A stretch of 64,000 nt of DNA from Bacillota bacterium (GCA_016280485.1 JAEEGU010000051.1:136327-200326), one strand, 5' to 3'. Counted from the stretch's first letter, positions 39,412 to 47,968 are shown. Translations and numbers: made by a program. Notes: generated by a model not told the origin, from the letters alone.

Positions 39412-40296
39412 TTACGCCTTGGGATGGAACTTGTTGTAGACGGATTTCAGATTCTGCTTGACGATCTGGGCGTAGATCTGGGTGGAGGAAATATCGCTGT
39501 GGCCCAGCATCTCCTGAATGGACTTGAGATCCGCGCCGTTTTCCAGCAGATGGGCCGCGAAGCTGTGCCGCAGGGTGTGGGGCGTGATGTCCTTCTGGAT
39601 GTTGGCGGTCTGCTGGTAGTGCTTGATGATCTTCCAGAAACCCTGCCGCGACATGCGCTCGCCGCCCAGGTTGACAAAAAGGGCCGTTTCCGTGGGGTCC
39701 GCGATCATGCTGGGACGGATCTGAGTCAGGTAGGTCTGAATGGCCCGGACCGCAGCGGGATAGAGGGGGATCATCCGGGACTTGCCGCCGGAAGCGCAGC
39801 GGATAAAGCCCGCGGGAATGTTGACGCTGTCAACGTCAAGGGAAATCAGCTCGCTGACCCGAATGCCGGTGGCGTAGAGCAGCTCCAGCATGGCCTTGTC
39901 CCGGAAGCCCTTGGGATCCGTGCACTTGGGCTGGGAAAGCAGCAGCTCCACCTCATGCCCCGTCAGAATCTGCGGGAGCTTCTTTTCCACCTTGGCCAGA
40001 TGGATCGTGCGGACCGGATTCGCCTCCACGCTTCCGTTGGAAACCAGGTAGCTGTAAAACCCCTTGATGGAAGCAAGGCTCCGGGTCACAGTGGCGGAGG
40101 ATTTTCCGGAGTTGGTCAGCCAGGCAAAATAAACAGTCGCTTGCTCCGGCGTCACTTCATCCAGTGAGCAGTCGAGATTATCGCTGACGTACTTATCAAA
40201 TTGTCGAAGGTCCCGTATGTAGGAAGCGACCGTATTGGCGGAGGAGTGCTTGACCTCCAGCAAATAGGTCTCATACAGGTTGATGAAATCCGTCAT
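39412..40296 (-). CDS. xerD: Tyrosine recombinase XerD
   Basis: A 294-residue protein, the usual XerC/D length. The N-terminal SAM-like domain includes HSSANTVASYIRDLRQFDKY. The catalytic residues are in TGIRVSELISLD (Arg), GGKSRMIPLY (Lys), HTLRHSFAAHLL (His, Arg), MLGHSDISSTQIYAQI (His, Tyr). It resolves chromosome dimers. I start at the ATG at 40296; a far longer frame upstream reads into the neighbouring membrane gene. It lies on the chromosomal side and looks like the housekeeping enzyme, not the element's integrase, though Xer proteins can be borrowed by elements. Confidence 0.85.
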   Translation of the reverse strand: MTDFINLYETYLLEVKHSSANTVASYIRDLRQFDKYVSDNLDCSLDEVTPEQATVYFAWLTNSGKSSATVTRSLASIKGFYSYLVSNGSVEANPVRTIHLAKVEKKLPQILTGHEVELLLSQPKCTDPKGFRDKAMLELLYATGIRVSELISLDVDSVNIPAGFIRCASGGKSRMIPLYPAAVRAIQTYLTQIRPSMIADPTETALFVNLGGERMSRQGFWKIIKHYQQTANIQKDITPHTLRHSFAAHLLENGADLKSIQEMLGHSDISSTQIYAQIVKQNLKSVYNKFHPKA

Positions 40297-40322
40297 AAGC
40301 AATCGTTCTTTCGTAATATTTC

Positions 40323-40820
40323 TCACAAAACCAAAGATGCCTGAAGCAGCGAGCCCACACAAGTCGAAAACAGCATGGACAGTAGCAGAACCAGCGGCCT
40401 GCCGGAGCCGTCCCATGATTCCAGCCAAACAGACCCGGCATAGAAATAGACGGGAAGCGGAAACAGAGAATGAAAAAAAACCGCAGGCAGGGCTTCCAAA
40501 AGCCGATCTGCTCCGCAAAGGGCAAACCCGCACAGGAGAAAGGCGGTAAAGGCGCCCTTCAGGAAAAACAGCAGATAAAAAAGGTATCTTCGGCAGAGAA
40601 GAAAAGACACGGCCATCAAGCTGGGAAACAACAAGGAACGAAGCAAGATCGGAACCCAGGACGTTTGTTTCACGGAAAAATCCACAGAAGTCAACGCAGA
40701 AGCCTGTAGTCTTGCGCACAGCGCGCCGCACAGTGACCCAACCAGCGTGCAGGTCAGAAGCCGAATTACTTCCTGTCGATTTGCGTGAAATGCCGATGAG
40801 ACATGCAGAAAATGTGCCAT
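40323..40820 (-). CDS. Polytopic membrane protein upstream of xerD
   Basis: A 165-residue hydrophobic protein with about five membrane segments (LLTCTLVGSLCGALCARL, ILLRSLLFPSLMAVSFLL, FYLLFFLKGAFTAFLLCG, LVLLLSMLFSTCVGSLLQ). It starts at the ATG at 40820 behind GAGAGG and its stop lies 26 bp before xerD. In spore-forming Firmicutes a SpoIIM-type gene often precedes xerD, and this size and topology would fit, but I see no decisive motif. Confidence 0.55.
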   Translation of the reverse strand: MAHFLHVSSAFHANRQEVIRLLTCTLVGSLCGALCARLQASALTSVDFSVKQTSWVPILLRSLLFPSLMAVSFLLCRRYLFYLLFFLKGAFTAFLLCGFALCGADRLLEALPAVFFHSLFPLPVYFYAGSVWLESWDGSGRPLVLLLSMLFSTCVGSLLQASLVL

Positions 40821-40923
40821 GAGAAACCTCTCAAACAAGATGTAGTGTTTGGAGCTTGCGCAGGGCACAATCTGTACAAACAAGCGTTATTTCCACCAGT
40901 TAGCAAGTGTCTTATGCCCTGTT

Positions 40924-40952
40924 AATATACCCGAAAATTGTAGTTTTTTCAA
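40924..40952 (-). promoter_or_regulatory. Promoter of the membrane protein / xerD pair
   Basis: Minus strand TTGAAA (40952-40947), 17 bp, TATATT (40929-40924). The remaining AT-rich gap to 41131 has repeated GTTAA words but no gene. Confidence 0.6.
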
Positions 40953-41131
40953 GCCTTTTTCTCTAAACACTCGTTTTTTGTGAATTATTAACAGATATTA
41001 TGTTAATTGCGTTATGTTAACTTAATAACTAAAACAAGCGATAGTGGTTCTTCATCTTGTCAATCTACCAGATATTGAAATACATTTGATTTGTTTCGCG
41101 TATTTGCTATTGGCAATAAGCACAAAGACAA

Positions 41132-41545
41132 TTATTCGTAACCGTTTTTCTTTTTCCTGGCGCCGAATAATCCTCCAATCAGCGAGGCTGCTGCGGTGAT
41201 CCCCAGCATTCGGCCAAGAGAGTCTGTCCCTGCATCCGGCAGCGCAAAAATGACGCTCAGCGTAGTCACGCAAAGCACAGCAGCCGCAAGCCCCGACCAG
41301 AGCAGCTTCCCCCGGCTGAATCTTCGGGCGGTCAGGAAGCAGCTTATTAAGACCGCCAGACCGTAGATCGAACTTGCGAACACGCCGCTTTGTCCTATTT
41401 CAATTATGTTCCCGTTGATTAACAGTGCGGTTACAGTGATTCCGACTGCAAGGATTACGATTCCGGTCAGCAGACTAAACAGCAAATTATGATCGCGCCG
41501 CTCCCCTCTCCCCATGCTTGCGGTCAGGGTACGGATTTGTTTCAT
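41132..41545 (-). CDS. TIGR04086-like membrane protein
   Basis: A 137-residue protein with four membrane segments (LLFSLLTGIVILAVGITVTA, FASSIYGLAVLISCFLTA, LWSGLAAAVLCVTTLSVIFA, MLGITAAASLIGGLFGA) and a basic C-terminal tail. It resembles the small four-helix proteins grouped as TIGR04086 in Clostridia. ATG at 41545 behind AGGGGAG. Confidence 0.55.
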   Translation of the reverse strand: MKQIRTLTASMGRGERRDHNLLFSLLTGIVILAVGITVTALLINGNIIEIGQSGVFASSIYGLAVLISCFLTARRFSRGKLLWSGLAAAVLCVTTLSVIFALPDAGTDSLGRMLGITAAASLIGGLFGARKKKNGYE

Positions 41546-41665
41546 GCTGAATCTCCCCTTTCGATTCACTATATGGTCTGGCTTCCGCTTTCATACCTGG
41601 CCCGCCCTTGCTTTTTCAGTCTGGGCTTGTTATAATAGTGCAAGGATTTGGGAGAGGTGATTTCT

Positions 41666-42091
41666 GTGTTCTATACGCCGCCGAAAAGGCCGAAGCTTGC
41701 CGTGATTTACGCGCGGGAGGGCCCCGGCATCCCCGGAGCCATGGACGCCGAAAACCAGGAGCGAAGCTGCCGGGCTTTTTGCTTGGAACGGAATATTCCC
41801 GTTTCCCATTCGGTTCGGGTTAAATGCGACGAACGAGAGTCCTTGAACGTGTTGAAAGCCCTGCTTCGGACCCTGCCGGAGGAGGTGGATACGCTGATTG
41901 CTATGCGCTTTTTCTGCTATTCTACCATCTTGCCGGAACTGGGCAGGCTCTGCCTGGCTTTCCAGTGCCGACCCACCTGGCTGTTCAGCTTCGACGTTGT
42001 GGGCCCAATCCAAACCGCCTTCCACACCTTGACCGCCGAGGATTATGAGGAAGCGGATCGGCTGTATCAGGCGCTGCTGGCGGACGGTTGA
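41666..42091 (+). CDS. Small protein with resolvase-like pattern
   Basis: A 141-residue protein starting at GTG 41666 behind GGGAGAGG. It begins like a serine-recombinase N-terminus (KLAVIYAREG, then NQERSCRAFCLERNIPVSHS), but the catalytic Ser and the helix-turn-helix are missing and the end is RLYQALLADG. It may be a domesticated or decayed resolvase, or an unrelated alpha/beta protein. It precedes the tRNA-Ser pair. Confidence 0.45.
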   Translation: MFYTPPKRPKLAVIYAREGPGIPGAMDAENQERSCRAFCLERNIPVSHSVRVKCDERESLNVLKALLRTLPEEVDTLIAMRFFCYSTILPELGRLCLAFQCRPTWLFSFDVVGPIQTAFHTLTAEDYEEADRLYQALLADG

Positions 42092-42145
42092 GCTGTATTT
42101 GCGCTCCCTGGTAGTTCTGAATCCGTGAATACAGGAAATTCGATA

Positions 42146-42174
42146 TTGACAAACCGGGTAAAATATGATATTTT
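42146..42174 (+). promoter_or_regulatory. Promoter of the tRNA-Ser pair
   Basis: TTGACA (42146-42151), 17 bp, TATTTT (42169-42174), 15 bp before the first tRNA. Confidence 0.7.
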
Positions 42175-42189
42175 ATTGGGGCGAAATTC

Positions 42190-42278
42190 GGAGAGATGTC
42201 CGAGCGGTTTAAGGAGCCGGTCTTGAAAACCGGTGACCCGGCAACGGGCCGTGGGTTCGAATCCCACTCTCTCCGCCA
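42190..42278 (+). tRNA. tRNA-Ser(TGA)
   Basis: Class II cloverleaf with acceptor GGAGAGA / TCTCTCC, anticodon arm CCGGT CTTGAAA ACCGG (TGA), a long variable arm, T-arm GTGGG TTCGAAT CCCAC, and encoded CCA. Confidence 0.95.
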
Positions 42279-42321
42279 TTTTCTTTCCGAAAACAGAATA
42301 CGATCCTCATACGTCGGATTT

Positions 42322-42413
42322 GGAGTGGTACCCAAGAGGCCGAAGGGGCTCCCCTGCTAAGGGAGTAGGCGTCTAAAAAGCGCGCGAGAGTTCGAATCTC
42401 TCCCACTCCGCCA
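42322..42413 (+). tRNA. tRNA-Ser(GCT)
   Basis: Class II cloverleaf with acceptor GGAGTGG / CCACTCC, anticodon arm CTCCC CTGCTAA GGGAG (GCT), a long variable arm, T-arm with loop TTCGAAT, and encoded CCA. Co-transcribed with tRNA-Ser(TGA). Confidence 0.95.
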
Positions 42414-42443
42414 GAAAATAGCACGCTGCGGCGTGCTATTTTC
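42414..42443 (+). terminator. Terminator of the tRNA-Ser pair
   Basis: A 12-bp stem AAAATAGCACGC / GCGTGCTATTTT directly after the CCA of tRNA-Ser(GCT). Confidence 0.85.
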
Positions 42444-42643
42444 AATGATGTTTGCCCTGACGGGCAAATGATGCGTGCTGCGTACATGAGGCCGATTTGC
42501 TATGATGTGTGCCTTCTGCACGTGAGGGGCAACATCTCTTTTCAGTCATTTTTCAAAATAGAATCATTACATCCATATCACATTCGGCGTCAGACGAATA
42601 AGTCACATTTTTCGCAACAAAATTAATCATCTTTTTCCACAAT

Positions 42644-42680
42644 AAAAACTGAGAAGCCGTTCTTGACTTCTCAGCTTTTA
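42644..42680. terminator. Terminator downstream of the DegV gene
   Basis: An 8-bp stem CTGAGAAG / CTTCTCAG with a T5 tail on the minus strand and a T-rich tail on the plus strand. Confidence 0.8.
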
Positions 42681-42721
42681 TTATTATTTTTACTTAGCAG
42701 GCCCTTTTTCTATTCAGAATA

Positions 42722-43558
42722 TCAATATCCGATAATCAGTCCGCCGCGTTCGGCGTAGAAGCTGTCCAGACCCCGGGTGGGCAGAATGTCAACGCTGACC
42801 CCGGAGAACATCTCCTGCAGGCCGGATTTCAGCTCCTTGGCAGCTTCTTCATTGAAGCAGTGGCTGATAATGACATCCTTGCCCGCCAGGCCGGTTTCCT
42901 TGATCTCATTCAGCAGGAAGCGGATCATGTGCTTGACGCCCCGGGCTTTGCCTCGCATGGCGATCTCCCCTGCTTCGTCGCCCACGCCGATGCCCCAGAA
43001 TCCAAGGTGCCCGGCTACCAGGGCTTTAAGCTTGCTGACCCGGCCGTTCTTGATGAGGTTGTGGTAGGACTTCAGTGCGAAAATAATATGAGTGCGGTCC
43101 GCGGCCTCACGGACCCGGTCTACGATGTTTTCAAAAGCCAACTTCTTTTCCACCAAAGAACGGGTGAGACGGATCAGCAGGGCCGTCTCCGGGCCGGTGG
43201 CCCGACTGTCGATGATCTCGATCTCCTTATCAGGCTCGCTTTCCAGCAGAAGATTCTTGGCAGCTACGGCGCTGTTGTAGCTGCCGGACAGGGCGCTGGA
43301 AATGGTAAAGGCCAGCACCGGGCCAGGCTTGGAAAAATGATCCAGCCAGGTCTGCACAGAGGGACAGGCGGTACGGGCAAGTTCCGCGGTGTTCTCATTT
43401 TCCTGCAGCATGCCGTCGATGTCCATATCGCCCTCGTCCAGGAATTCGTGGCTGCCGATCCGGATTGTGAAGGGGACAGTGGAAAAGTCGAAGCTCTCCC
43501 CTGCTCCCTCCAGGTCAAACAGATCGCAGCTGGAATCAGATACCAAATGCCAAGTCAT
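42722..43558 (-). CDS. DegV family fatty-acid-binding protein
   Basis: A 278-residue protein with the DegV plan: WHLVSDSSCDL at the N-terminus, TACPSVQTWLDHF, FTISSALSGSYNSA (lipid carboxylate site), IIDSRATGPETALL, and KNGRVSKLKALVAG. DegV/FakB proteins bind fatty acids for FakA-dependent phosphorylation. The ATG at 43558 follows AGGGAGG; an earlier in-frame start lacks a site. Confidence 0.9.
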   Translation of the reverse strand: MTWHLVSDSSCDLFDLEGAGESFDFSTVPFTIRIGSHEFLDEGDMDIDGMLQENENTAELARTACPSVQTWLDHFSKPGPVLAFTISSALSGSYNSAVAAKNLLLESEPDKEIEIIDSRATGPETALLIRLTRSLVEKKLAFENIVDRVREAADRTHIIFALKSYHNLIKNGRVSKLKALVAGHLGFWGIGVGDEAGEIAMRGKARGVKHMIRFLLNEIKETGLAGKDVIISHCFNEEAAKELKSGLQEMFSGVSVDILPTRGLDSFYAERGGLIIGY

Positions 43559-43686
43559 AGGCGTTCCTCCCTTTACACAGGGTTGATTCTGTCTGAATTT
43601 TACACATTCTTCCCGCAATTGTCAATAAAAATCGGAAGCTGTTTTCAAACCGTTCATGAATTTGGAAAAATCAGAAAAGTTTTTCT

Positions 43687-43714
43687 TGATTTTTTGAAAA
43701 TATGTGGTATAATA
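43687..43714 (+). promoter_or_regulatory. Promoter of tRNA-Val
   Basis: TTGATT, 16 bp, TGGTATAAT (an extended -10), 12 bp before the tRNA. Confidence 0.65.
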
Positions 43715-43726
43715 CTTCTCGCTACG

Positions 43727-43802
43727 GAGGCTTAGCTCAGCTGGTTAGAGCGCCTGCTTCACACGCAGGAGGTCACTGGTTCGAGTCCAGCAGTCTCCAC
43801 CA
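43727..43802 (+). tRNA. tRNA-Val(CAC)
   Basis: A 76-nt cloverleaf with acceptor GGAGGCT / AGTCTCC, anticodon arm CCTGC TTCACAC GCAGG (CAC), T-loop TTCGAGT and encoded CCA. Confidence 0.93.
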
Positions 43803-43928
43803 GGAAGAAGCACGCGGAAGCGTGCTTTTTTCGTCGAAAAAAATAGGTACATCGGGCAAAGCGAGATATATCACGGAATTGCACCCATCCACCGCCAGGC
43901 ATCCCATGGCTGAAAAGGAGTTGTCGCT

Positions 43929-44804
43929 ATGATTATGGACGGTTATATTTCCTATCTTGATTACAAAACCTACTACCGGATCGCAGGACCTGCTTCTTCC
44001 CGCAAGACGCCTCTGCTGCTGCTTCACGGCGGGCCGGGCTCTACCCATAACTATTTTGAGGTTCTGGACCGACTGGCGGAGGAGGACGGGCGGCAGCTCA
44101 TTTCCTATGATCAGATCGGCTGCGGCAACTCCTACCTGGACGGACACCCGGAGCTCTGGAACATGGAGACCTGGATCGGCGAGCTGAAAACGGTTCGCAA
44201 GGCGCTGAATCTCAAGGAGCTCTATCTGCTGGGGCAGTCCTGGGGCGGCATGCTGCTGTTGGAGTACATGTGCCGGCATAAACACGATGGCGTGAAGGGC
44301 ATTGTTCTGTCCAGTACCCTTCCCTCCAGCAGGCTCTGGGGCGAAGAGCAGGCCAGGATGATCCGGCAACTTCCTTCTGAAACCCAGGAAATCATCCGGG
44401 ACGCGACAGCCAGAAATGACTATTCCACCCCTGCCTATCAGGCGGCGGAAGCGTGGTACATGGAGCTTCACGCCTCCGGCAAGCCCAGCCCGGACGCGCC
44501 GGAATGCCTGACAAGGCCCAAACGCCTGGGCAAAGAAAGCTATGAGGCGGGCTGGGGCCCAAATGAATTCACGCCTATGGGAACTTTAAAAGACTATGAT
44601 GTGACGGAACTCCTGCCAGGCATCGCCGTGCCCGCCCTGGTGATCAGCGGCGGAAATGATCTCTGCACGCCCTATATCGCCAAGACGATGTACGACGGAA
44701 TACCCAACGCCAGGTGGGAGCTGTTCCGGGATTGCCGTCACTGCTGCTTTGTGGAAGATACGGAGCGCTATATCCGGGTGCTGAAGGAATGGATGAATCA
44801 CTGA
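43929..44804 (+). CDS. Proline-iminopeptidase-like alpha/beta hydrolase
   Basis: A 291-residue protein. HGGPGS (~residue 33) is the oxyanion motif, GQSWGG (~102) carries the nucleophile Ser, and the acid and His fall near SGGNDLCTP and CRHCCFVE. This is the S33 prolyl aminopeptidase plan and length; it removes N-terminal residues from small peptides. ATG behind AAAGGAG, downstream of tRNA-Val. Confidence 0.85.
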   Translation: MIMDGYISYLDYKTYYRIAGPASSRKTPLLLLHGGPGSTHNYFEVLDRLAEEDGRQLISYDQIGCGNSYLDGHPELWNMETWIGELKTVRKALNLKELYLLGQSWGGMLLLEYMCRHKHDGVKGIVLSSTLPSSRLWGEEQARMIRQLPSETQEIIRDATARNDYSTPAYQAAEAWYMELHASGKPSPDAPECLTRPKRLGKESYEAGWGPNEFTPMGTLKDYDVTELLPGIAVPALVISGGNDLCTPYIAKTMYDGIPNARWELFRDCRHCCFVEDTERYIRVLKEWMNH

Positions 44805-44879
44805 TATTCTGATCCTCCGCCCTGAAATTAATCAATTCTCCGGCGGGCAAAAAAATTTTTGTTTTTTTGAAAATAATGC

Positions 44880-44908
44880 TTGCATTTCTGAATGAGATGT
44901 GCTATTAT
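44880..44908 (+). promoter_or_regulatory. Promoter of tRNA-Pro
   Basis: TTGCAT, 17 bp, TATTAT, 16 bp before the tRNA; an overlapping TATAAT is three bases further on. Confidence 0.6.
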
Positions 44909-44924
44909 AATGCCCGCAAGAGAT

Positions 44925-45001
44925 CCGGGTGTGGCGAAGTTTGGTATCGCGCTTGAATGGGGTTCAAGAGGCCGCTGGTTCGAATCCAGTCACTCGGACC
45001 A
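44925..45001 (+). tRNA. tRNA-Pro(GGG)
   Basis: A 77-nt cloverleaf with acceptor CCGGGTG / CACTCGG (one G-T), anticodon arm CTTGA ATGGGGT TCAAG (GGG), T-arm CTGG TTCGAAT CCAG and encoded ACCA. Confidence 0.92.
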
Positions 45002-45298
45002 AATTACGGGATAGTCCTTTGGGATTATCCCGTAGTTTATTTCAAATACACGGAGAACCAGCGGCCTCTTGTATTTCAATCTCGCCGCTCGGGCGGCACG
45101 GCGAAGCCGTAGGCCGACCGCTGGTTCGAATCCAGTCACTCGGACCAAATTACGGGATAATCCTTTTGGGATTATTCCGTAATTTATTTTCAAATGCACG
45201 GAGAACCATCGGCCTCTTGTATTTCAATCTCGCCGCTCGGGCGGCACAGCGAAGCCTTAGGCCGGCCACTGGTTCGAATTCAGTCGATCGGATCAAAA
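44975..45298 (+). repeat. Tandem copies of the tRNA-Pro 3' end with downstream hairpins
   Basis: CTGGTTCGAA starts at 44975 (in the tRNA), 45121 and 45269, so a 146-148-bp unit occurs three times. Each of the first two copies has the T-arm, acceptor 3' strand and CCA, then a long terminator-like hairpin (TTACGGGATA.. / ..TATCCCGTAA). Next comes a 17-nt exact reverse complement of the tRNA stretch CAAGAGGCCGCTGGTTC (one mismatch in the second copy), then GCCGC / GCGGC and ACGGC / GCCGT hairpins. The third copy is decayed (GATCGGATCA). Confidence 0.85.
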
Positions 45299-45326
45299 AA
45301 GAGGCTGCCGCAAGGCAGCCTCTTTA
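45298..45326. terminator. Bidirectional terminator
   Basis: A 12-bp stem AAAGAGGCTGCC / GGCAGCCTCTTT with a GCAA loop, between the tRNA repeat and the ABC permease gene. Confidence 0.9.
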
Positions 45327-45331
45327 TGTTG

Positions 45332-46117
45332 CTACGTAATATCCTTCTTGTCATAATGGAACCAGGCGGCAAGGATACCCGCCAGACAGGCCCCGGCGCC
45401 GATGGCGATTTTCGGCCCATCCAAGGATCCGGTGGTGATGATGTCCGCGCCGTCGCAGTAGGCAAAGGGCGTAAAGAATTTCAGGACAGACGCGGACTCG
45501 CTGAGATTGGAGATCAAATTTACAAAATACAGAAGCACGGCGATCCCCAGGCCGATTCCCACGCTGCCTCGACGGACAAAAGCGGAGATTCCGTAGCAAA
45601 TCCCTGAAATTTCAAGCTGAAGCAGATAGTATGCGAAATGCAGCAGCAAAAGGGACTTCCAAGGCACCGGCTCGCCGATGACAATAATCGAGAGCAGCGA
45701 CATTCCAAGGATAATCAGGTTCATCAGCGTGAGCTGGACGAAGATGGCCAAAAGCTTTTCGGAAAGAATGCGCCTGCGGGAAACGGGGTGGGTCAGAAGG
45801 AAATCTGCGGTTTTATTGGATTCCTCTTTGCTCAGCATATTGACCGCAGTGATGGCCGCGTAGAAGGCTCCTCCAATTCCCAGCATACTGCCGCACTCAA
45901 TGGCGTAAAAGCCCTCCAACGTACCGAAGTTCAACCGGTCCATGCCGAAGGCGGCAGTGAAAGAGCCAAAGGAGGAAAATAGATTTGTAACGGCGTCCAT
46001 TTCCCCTCTTACCTCCGTGTAGAGGAACACGCAGACGGACAGCATGACGCTGATAACGCCGGTCCAGATCCAGAAGGCAGTGCGGCCCTGCCGAAATTCA
46101 TGCTTCAGAATCGTCAT
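45332..46117 (-). CDS. ABC-2 type transporter permease
   Basis: A 261-residue protein with six membrane segments (WIWTGVISVMLSVCVFLYTE, MLGIGGAFYAAITAVNML, LLAIFVQLTLMNLIILGMSL and on) and the SKEESNKTADFLLTHPVSRR loop typical of NatB/ABC-2 permeases. It overlaps the ATPase gene by 4 bp (ATGA). It forms the exporter with that ATPase; the substrate is unknown. Confidence 0.85.
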   Translation of the reverse strand: MTILKHEFRQGRTAFWIWTGVISVMLSVCVFLYTEVRGEMDAVTNLFSSFGSFTAAFGMDRLNFGTLEGFYAIECGSMLGIGGAFYAAITAVNMLSKEESNKTADFLLTHPVSRRRILSEKLLAIFVQLTLMNLIILGMSLLSIIVIGEPVPWKSLLLLHFAYYLLQLEISGICYGISAFVRRGSVGIGLGIAVLLYFVNLISNLSESASVLKFFTPFAYCDGADIITTGSLDGPKIAIGAGACLAGILAAWFHYDKKDIT

Positions 46118-46992
46118 TTCGCATCCTCCTCTTCGTAGAAATGCAGGAAAACCTCCTCCAAATCAGGCTCTGCAACGGTAAGGTCCGTGATCTGCCCGGA
46201 AGAAAGGCAGCGGAGCAGGTCGGGCATGCTCCCGTTGTAGAGGAAGCTGACGGAGCCTGACCCGGTCTGCTTGTCCTTGATGTCCGGAAGGCGGGAAAGA
46301 TCCACGGAACCGTGAATCGTGACCCGTTTTGCGTGCGCTTTTGCGAGGCCGCTGACGCTGTCACAGGCAATGATCTTTCCCTGACGGATCACGGCGGCTC
46401 TGGTACAGTTCCGCTGGACCTCAGAGAGCACGTGGCTGGAGAAGAAGATCGTGGAGCCTTCCCGGTTCCGTTCCTGAAGAATGTCGAAAAACTCCCGCTG
46501 CATCAGCGGATCGAGGCCGCCGGTGGGTTCGTCCAGAATCAGCAGGTCGGGCTTGCTTTGCAGGGCGCAGACAATGGCCGCCTTTTTCCGGTTGCCAAAT
46601 GACAGCTCGTCGATTTTCCGCTCCGTGTCCAACTGCAGGCGCTCGCAGAGCCGGGCGGCTTCCGCGGAACAGTCGGTTTTCCGCAGGTCGGCGGAGAACT
46701 TCAACAAGTCTCGTACCCGCATTTTGGGATAGAAGAAGGCCTCCGAGGGCAGATAGCCTACCCTGCGCAGGATCCCTTCTTTTTCCCGGACGATATCCAT
46801 TCCAAACACAGACGCGGCGCCGGATGTAGGAGAAAGCAGACCCAGCAGCGTGCGAATGGTGGTGGACTTCCCTGCCCCATTGGGACCGATAAAGCCGAAA
46901 AATTCGCCTTCCTCCACGGTCAGCTCCAGGTCGATGATGCCCCGGGCTTTCCCGTAGGATTTCGTCAGTTTATCCGTGCGGATTGCTTCCAT
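46114..46992 (-). CDS. ABC transporter ATP-binding protein
   Basis: A 292-residue protein: Walker A GPNGAGKST, signature-like LSFGNRKKAAIV, Walker B LLILDEPTGGLDP, H-loop FFSSHVL. The C-terminal extension is typical of drug/antibiotic-type ABC-2 exporters. ATG behind GGAGGCA. Part of the ArsR/SdpI/ABC operon read from 48006. Confidence 0.9.
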   Translation of the reverse strand: MEAIRTDKLTKSYGKARGIIDLELTVEEGEFFGFIGPNGAGKSTTIRTLLGLLSPTSGAASVFGMDIVREKEGILRRVGYLPSEAFFYPKMRVRDLLKFSADLRKTDCSAEAARLCERLQLDTERKIDELSFGNRKKAAIVCALQSKPDLLILDEPTGGLDPLMQREFFDILQERNREGSTIFFSSHVLSEVQRNCTRAAVIRQGKIIACDSVSGLAKAHAKRVTIHGSVDLSRLPDIKDKQTGSGSVSFLYNGSMPDLLRCLSSGQITDLTVAEPDLEEVFLHFYEEEDAK

Positions 46993-46997
46993 TTATC

Positions 46998-47702
46998 TTA
47001 TGCCTCCTCTGTTTCCTGCCGATAAACCTTAGCGGCGTAGACCAGCGAGACAACCAGGCTGATTCCAAGCAGAACAAGAAGACTCGGCATCGCCCAAGAA
47101 ACGGGCAGCAGAATCGCACAGACGACGGATGCAAGACCGGCAAGAATCAGCATCAAGCCGGCAAAGCGATTACTCTTCTGCCAGGTTACTTCATTGTACA
47201 TGGTCCAGCCGCAGCGCAAGCCGATTGTGCTGTTCTTCCTGGTCTTCGGCATATAATTGCCAAGGATAATGAGCATAATGCCCATGCATATCGCGACAAT
47301 CTGATTCTGGTTCATGCCCGATTCAGCACTGCCGGTATCGACCGCACGCCCGGCTCCGTAGAGAAGCACAGCCTGGAGAACGGTGAAAAACAGACCGATA
47401 GTGACCATGACAACCTGCATGGTTTTGACATGTGAAAGGGCCTGAACACGGAGCTTTTCGTCCACGTCCTTGTAGTTATCTTCTCGCTGCGCATTCTCTT
47501 GGGCGTGCTTTTGGACGATATGAAACGTTATTCCGAGCACAAGAACAATTCCCGGAATCAGCAGGCTTTCCCACTTGGAGCCCCAGCGGTCAATGTCCCC
47601 GGACAGGTTAAAGTGAAGAGGAATACGGTCCGGCAGGAAATGGAGCCAAACCAAAGTCAACGCAAGGGGTAAAAAAGCGGAAATTCTCGATAAAAGCTTC
47701 AT
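46998..47702 (-). CDS. SdpI/DUF1648 family membrane protein
   Basis: A 234-residue protein. The N-terminal LPLALTLVWLHFLPDRIPLH then NLSGDIDRWGSKW is the DUF1648/SdpI signature. The later GNYMPKTRKNSTIGLRCGWTMYNEVTWQKSNR matches the conserved loop of SdpI. SdpI gives immunity to a killing peptide and signals to SdpR in Bacillus. Its ATG overlaps the ArsR-type gene stop, as in sdpRI. Confidence 0.85.
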   Translation of the reverse strand: MKLLSRISAFLPLALTLVWLHFLPDRIPLHFNLSGDIDRWGSKWESLLIPGIVLVLGITFHIVQKHAQENAQREDNYKDVDEKLRVQALSHVKTMQVVMVTIGLFFTVLQAVLLYGAGRAVDTGSAESGMNQNQIVAICMGIMLIILGNYMPKTRKNSTIGLRCGWTMYNEVTWQKSNRFAGLMLILAGLASVVCAILLPVSWAMPSLLVLLGISLVVSLVYAAKVYRQETEEA

Positions 47703-47968
47703 GATTTGTCGCCTCCAAATTGGCTGACCCAGAGGATCAGTTCTTGAAAGATTGTGGTGTTGACTTCATAATAGATGAAATTCTTTTCTTTATACTCCAT
47801 TACAAGGTCAGCACTTTTTAATATCCTGAGATGATAGGACAGGGTGGTGGAACCGATACCGAGGCGCTGGGCAATCTCTCCCGCATTCAGCCTTCCGTTC
47901 CGGAGCAGGACCAGTATAGCCCGCCGCTGCGGGTCTGCCAGCACCTTAAAAATATTCGTATCGCTCAA
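47699..47968 (-). CDS. ArsR-family repressor (SdpR-like)
   Basis: An 89-residue winged-helix protein: ADPQRRAILVLLRNGRLNAG, then IAQRLGIGSTTLSYHLRILK as the recognition helix, then FIYYEVNTT. It starts with TTG behind GGGGTGA. First gene of the operon; it probably represses it through the inverted repeat at 48024-48063. Confidence 0.88.
   Translation of the reverse strand: MSDTNIFKVLADPQRRAILVLLRNGRLNAGEIAQRLGIGSTTLSYHLRILKSADLVMEYKEKNFIYYEVNTTIFQELILWVSQFGGDKS

Noticed and set aside
39412..40296. XerD as the integrase of the element
   Set aside because: It lies beyond the cotJC junction among chromosomal genes and has housekeeping XerD length and motifs. It remains possible only if the element borrows host Xer enzymes.
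39412..40731. A 439-codon fused frame combining a membrane-type N-terminus with XerD
   Set aside because: XerD similarity begins at its own ATG (40296), and the upstream part overlaps the real membrane-protein gene in another frame.
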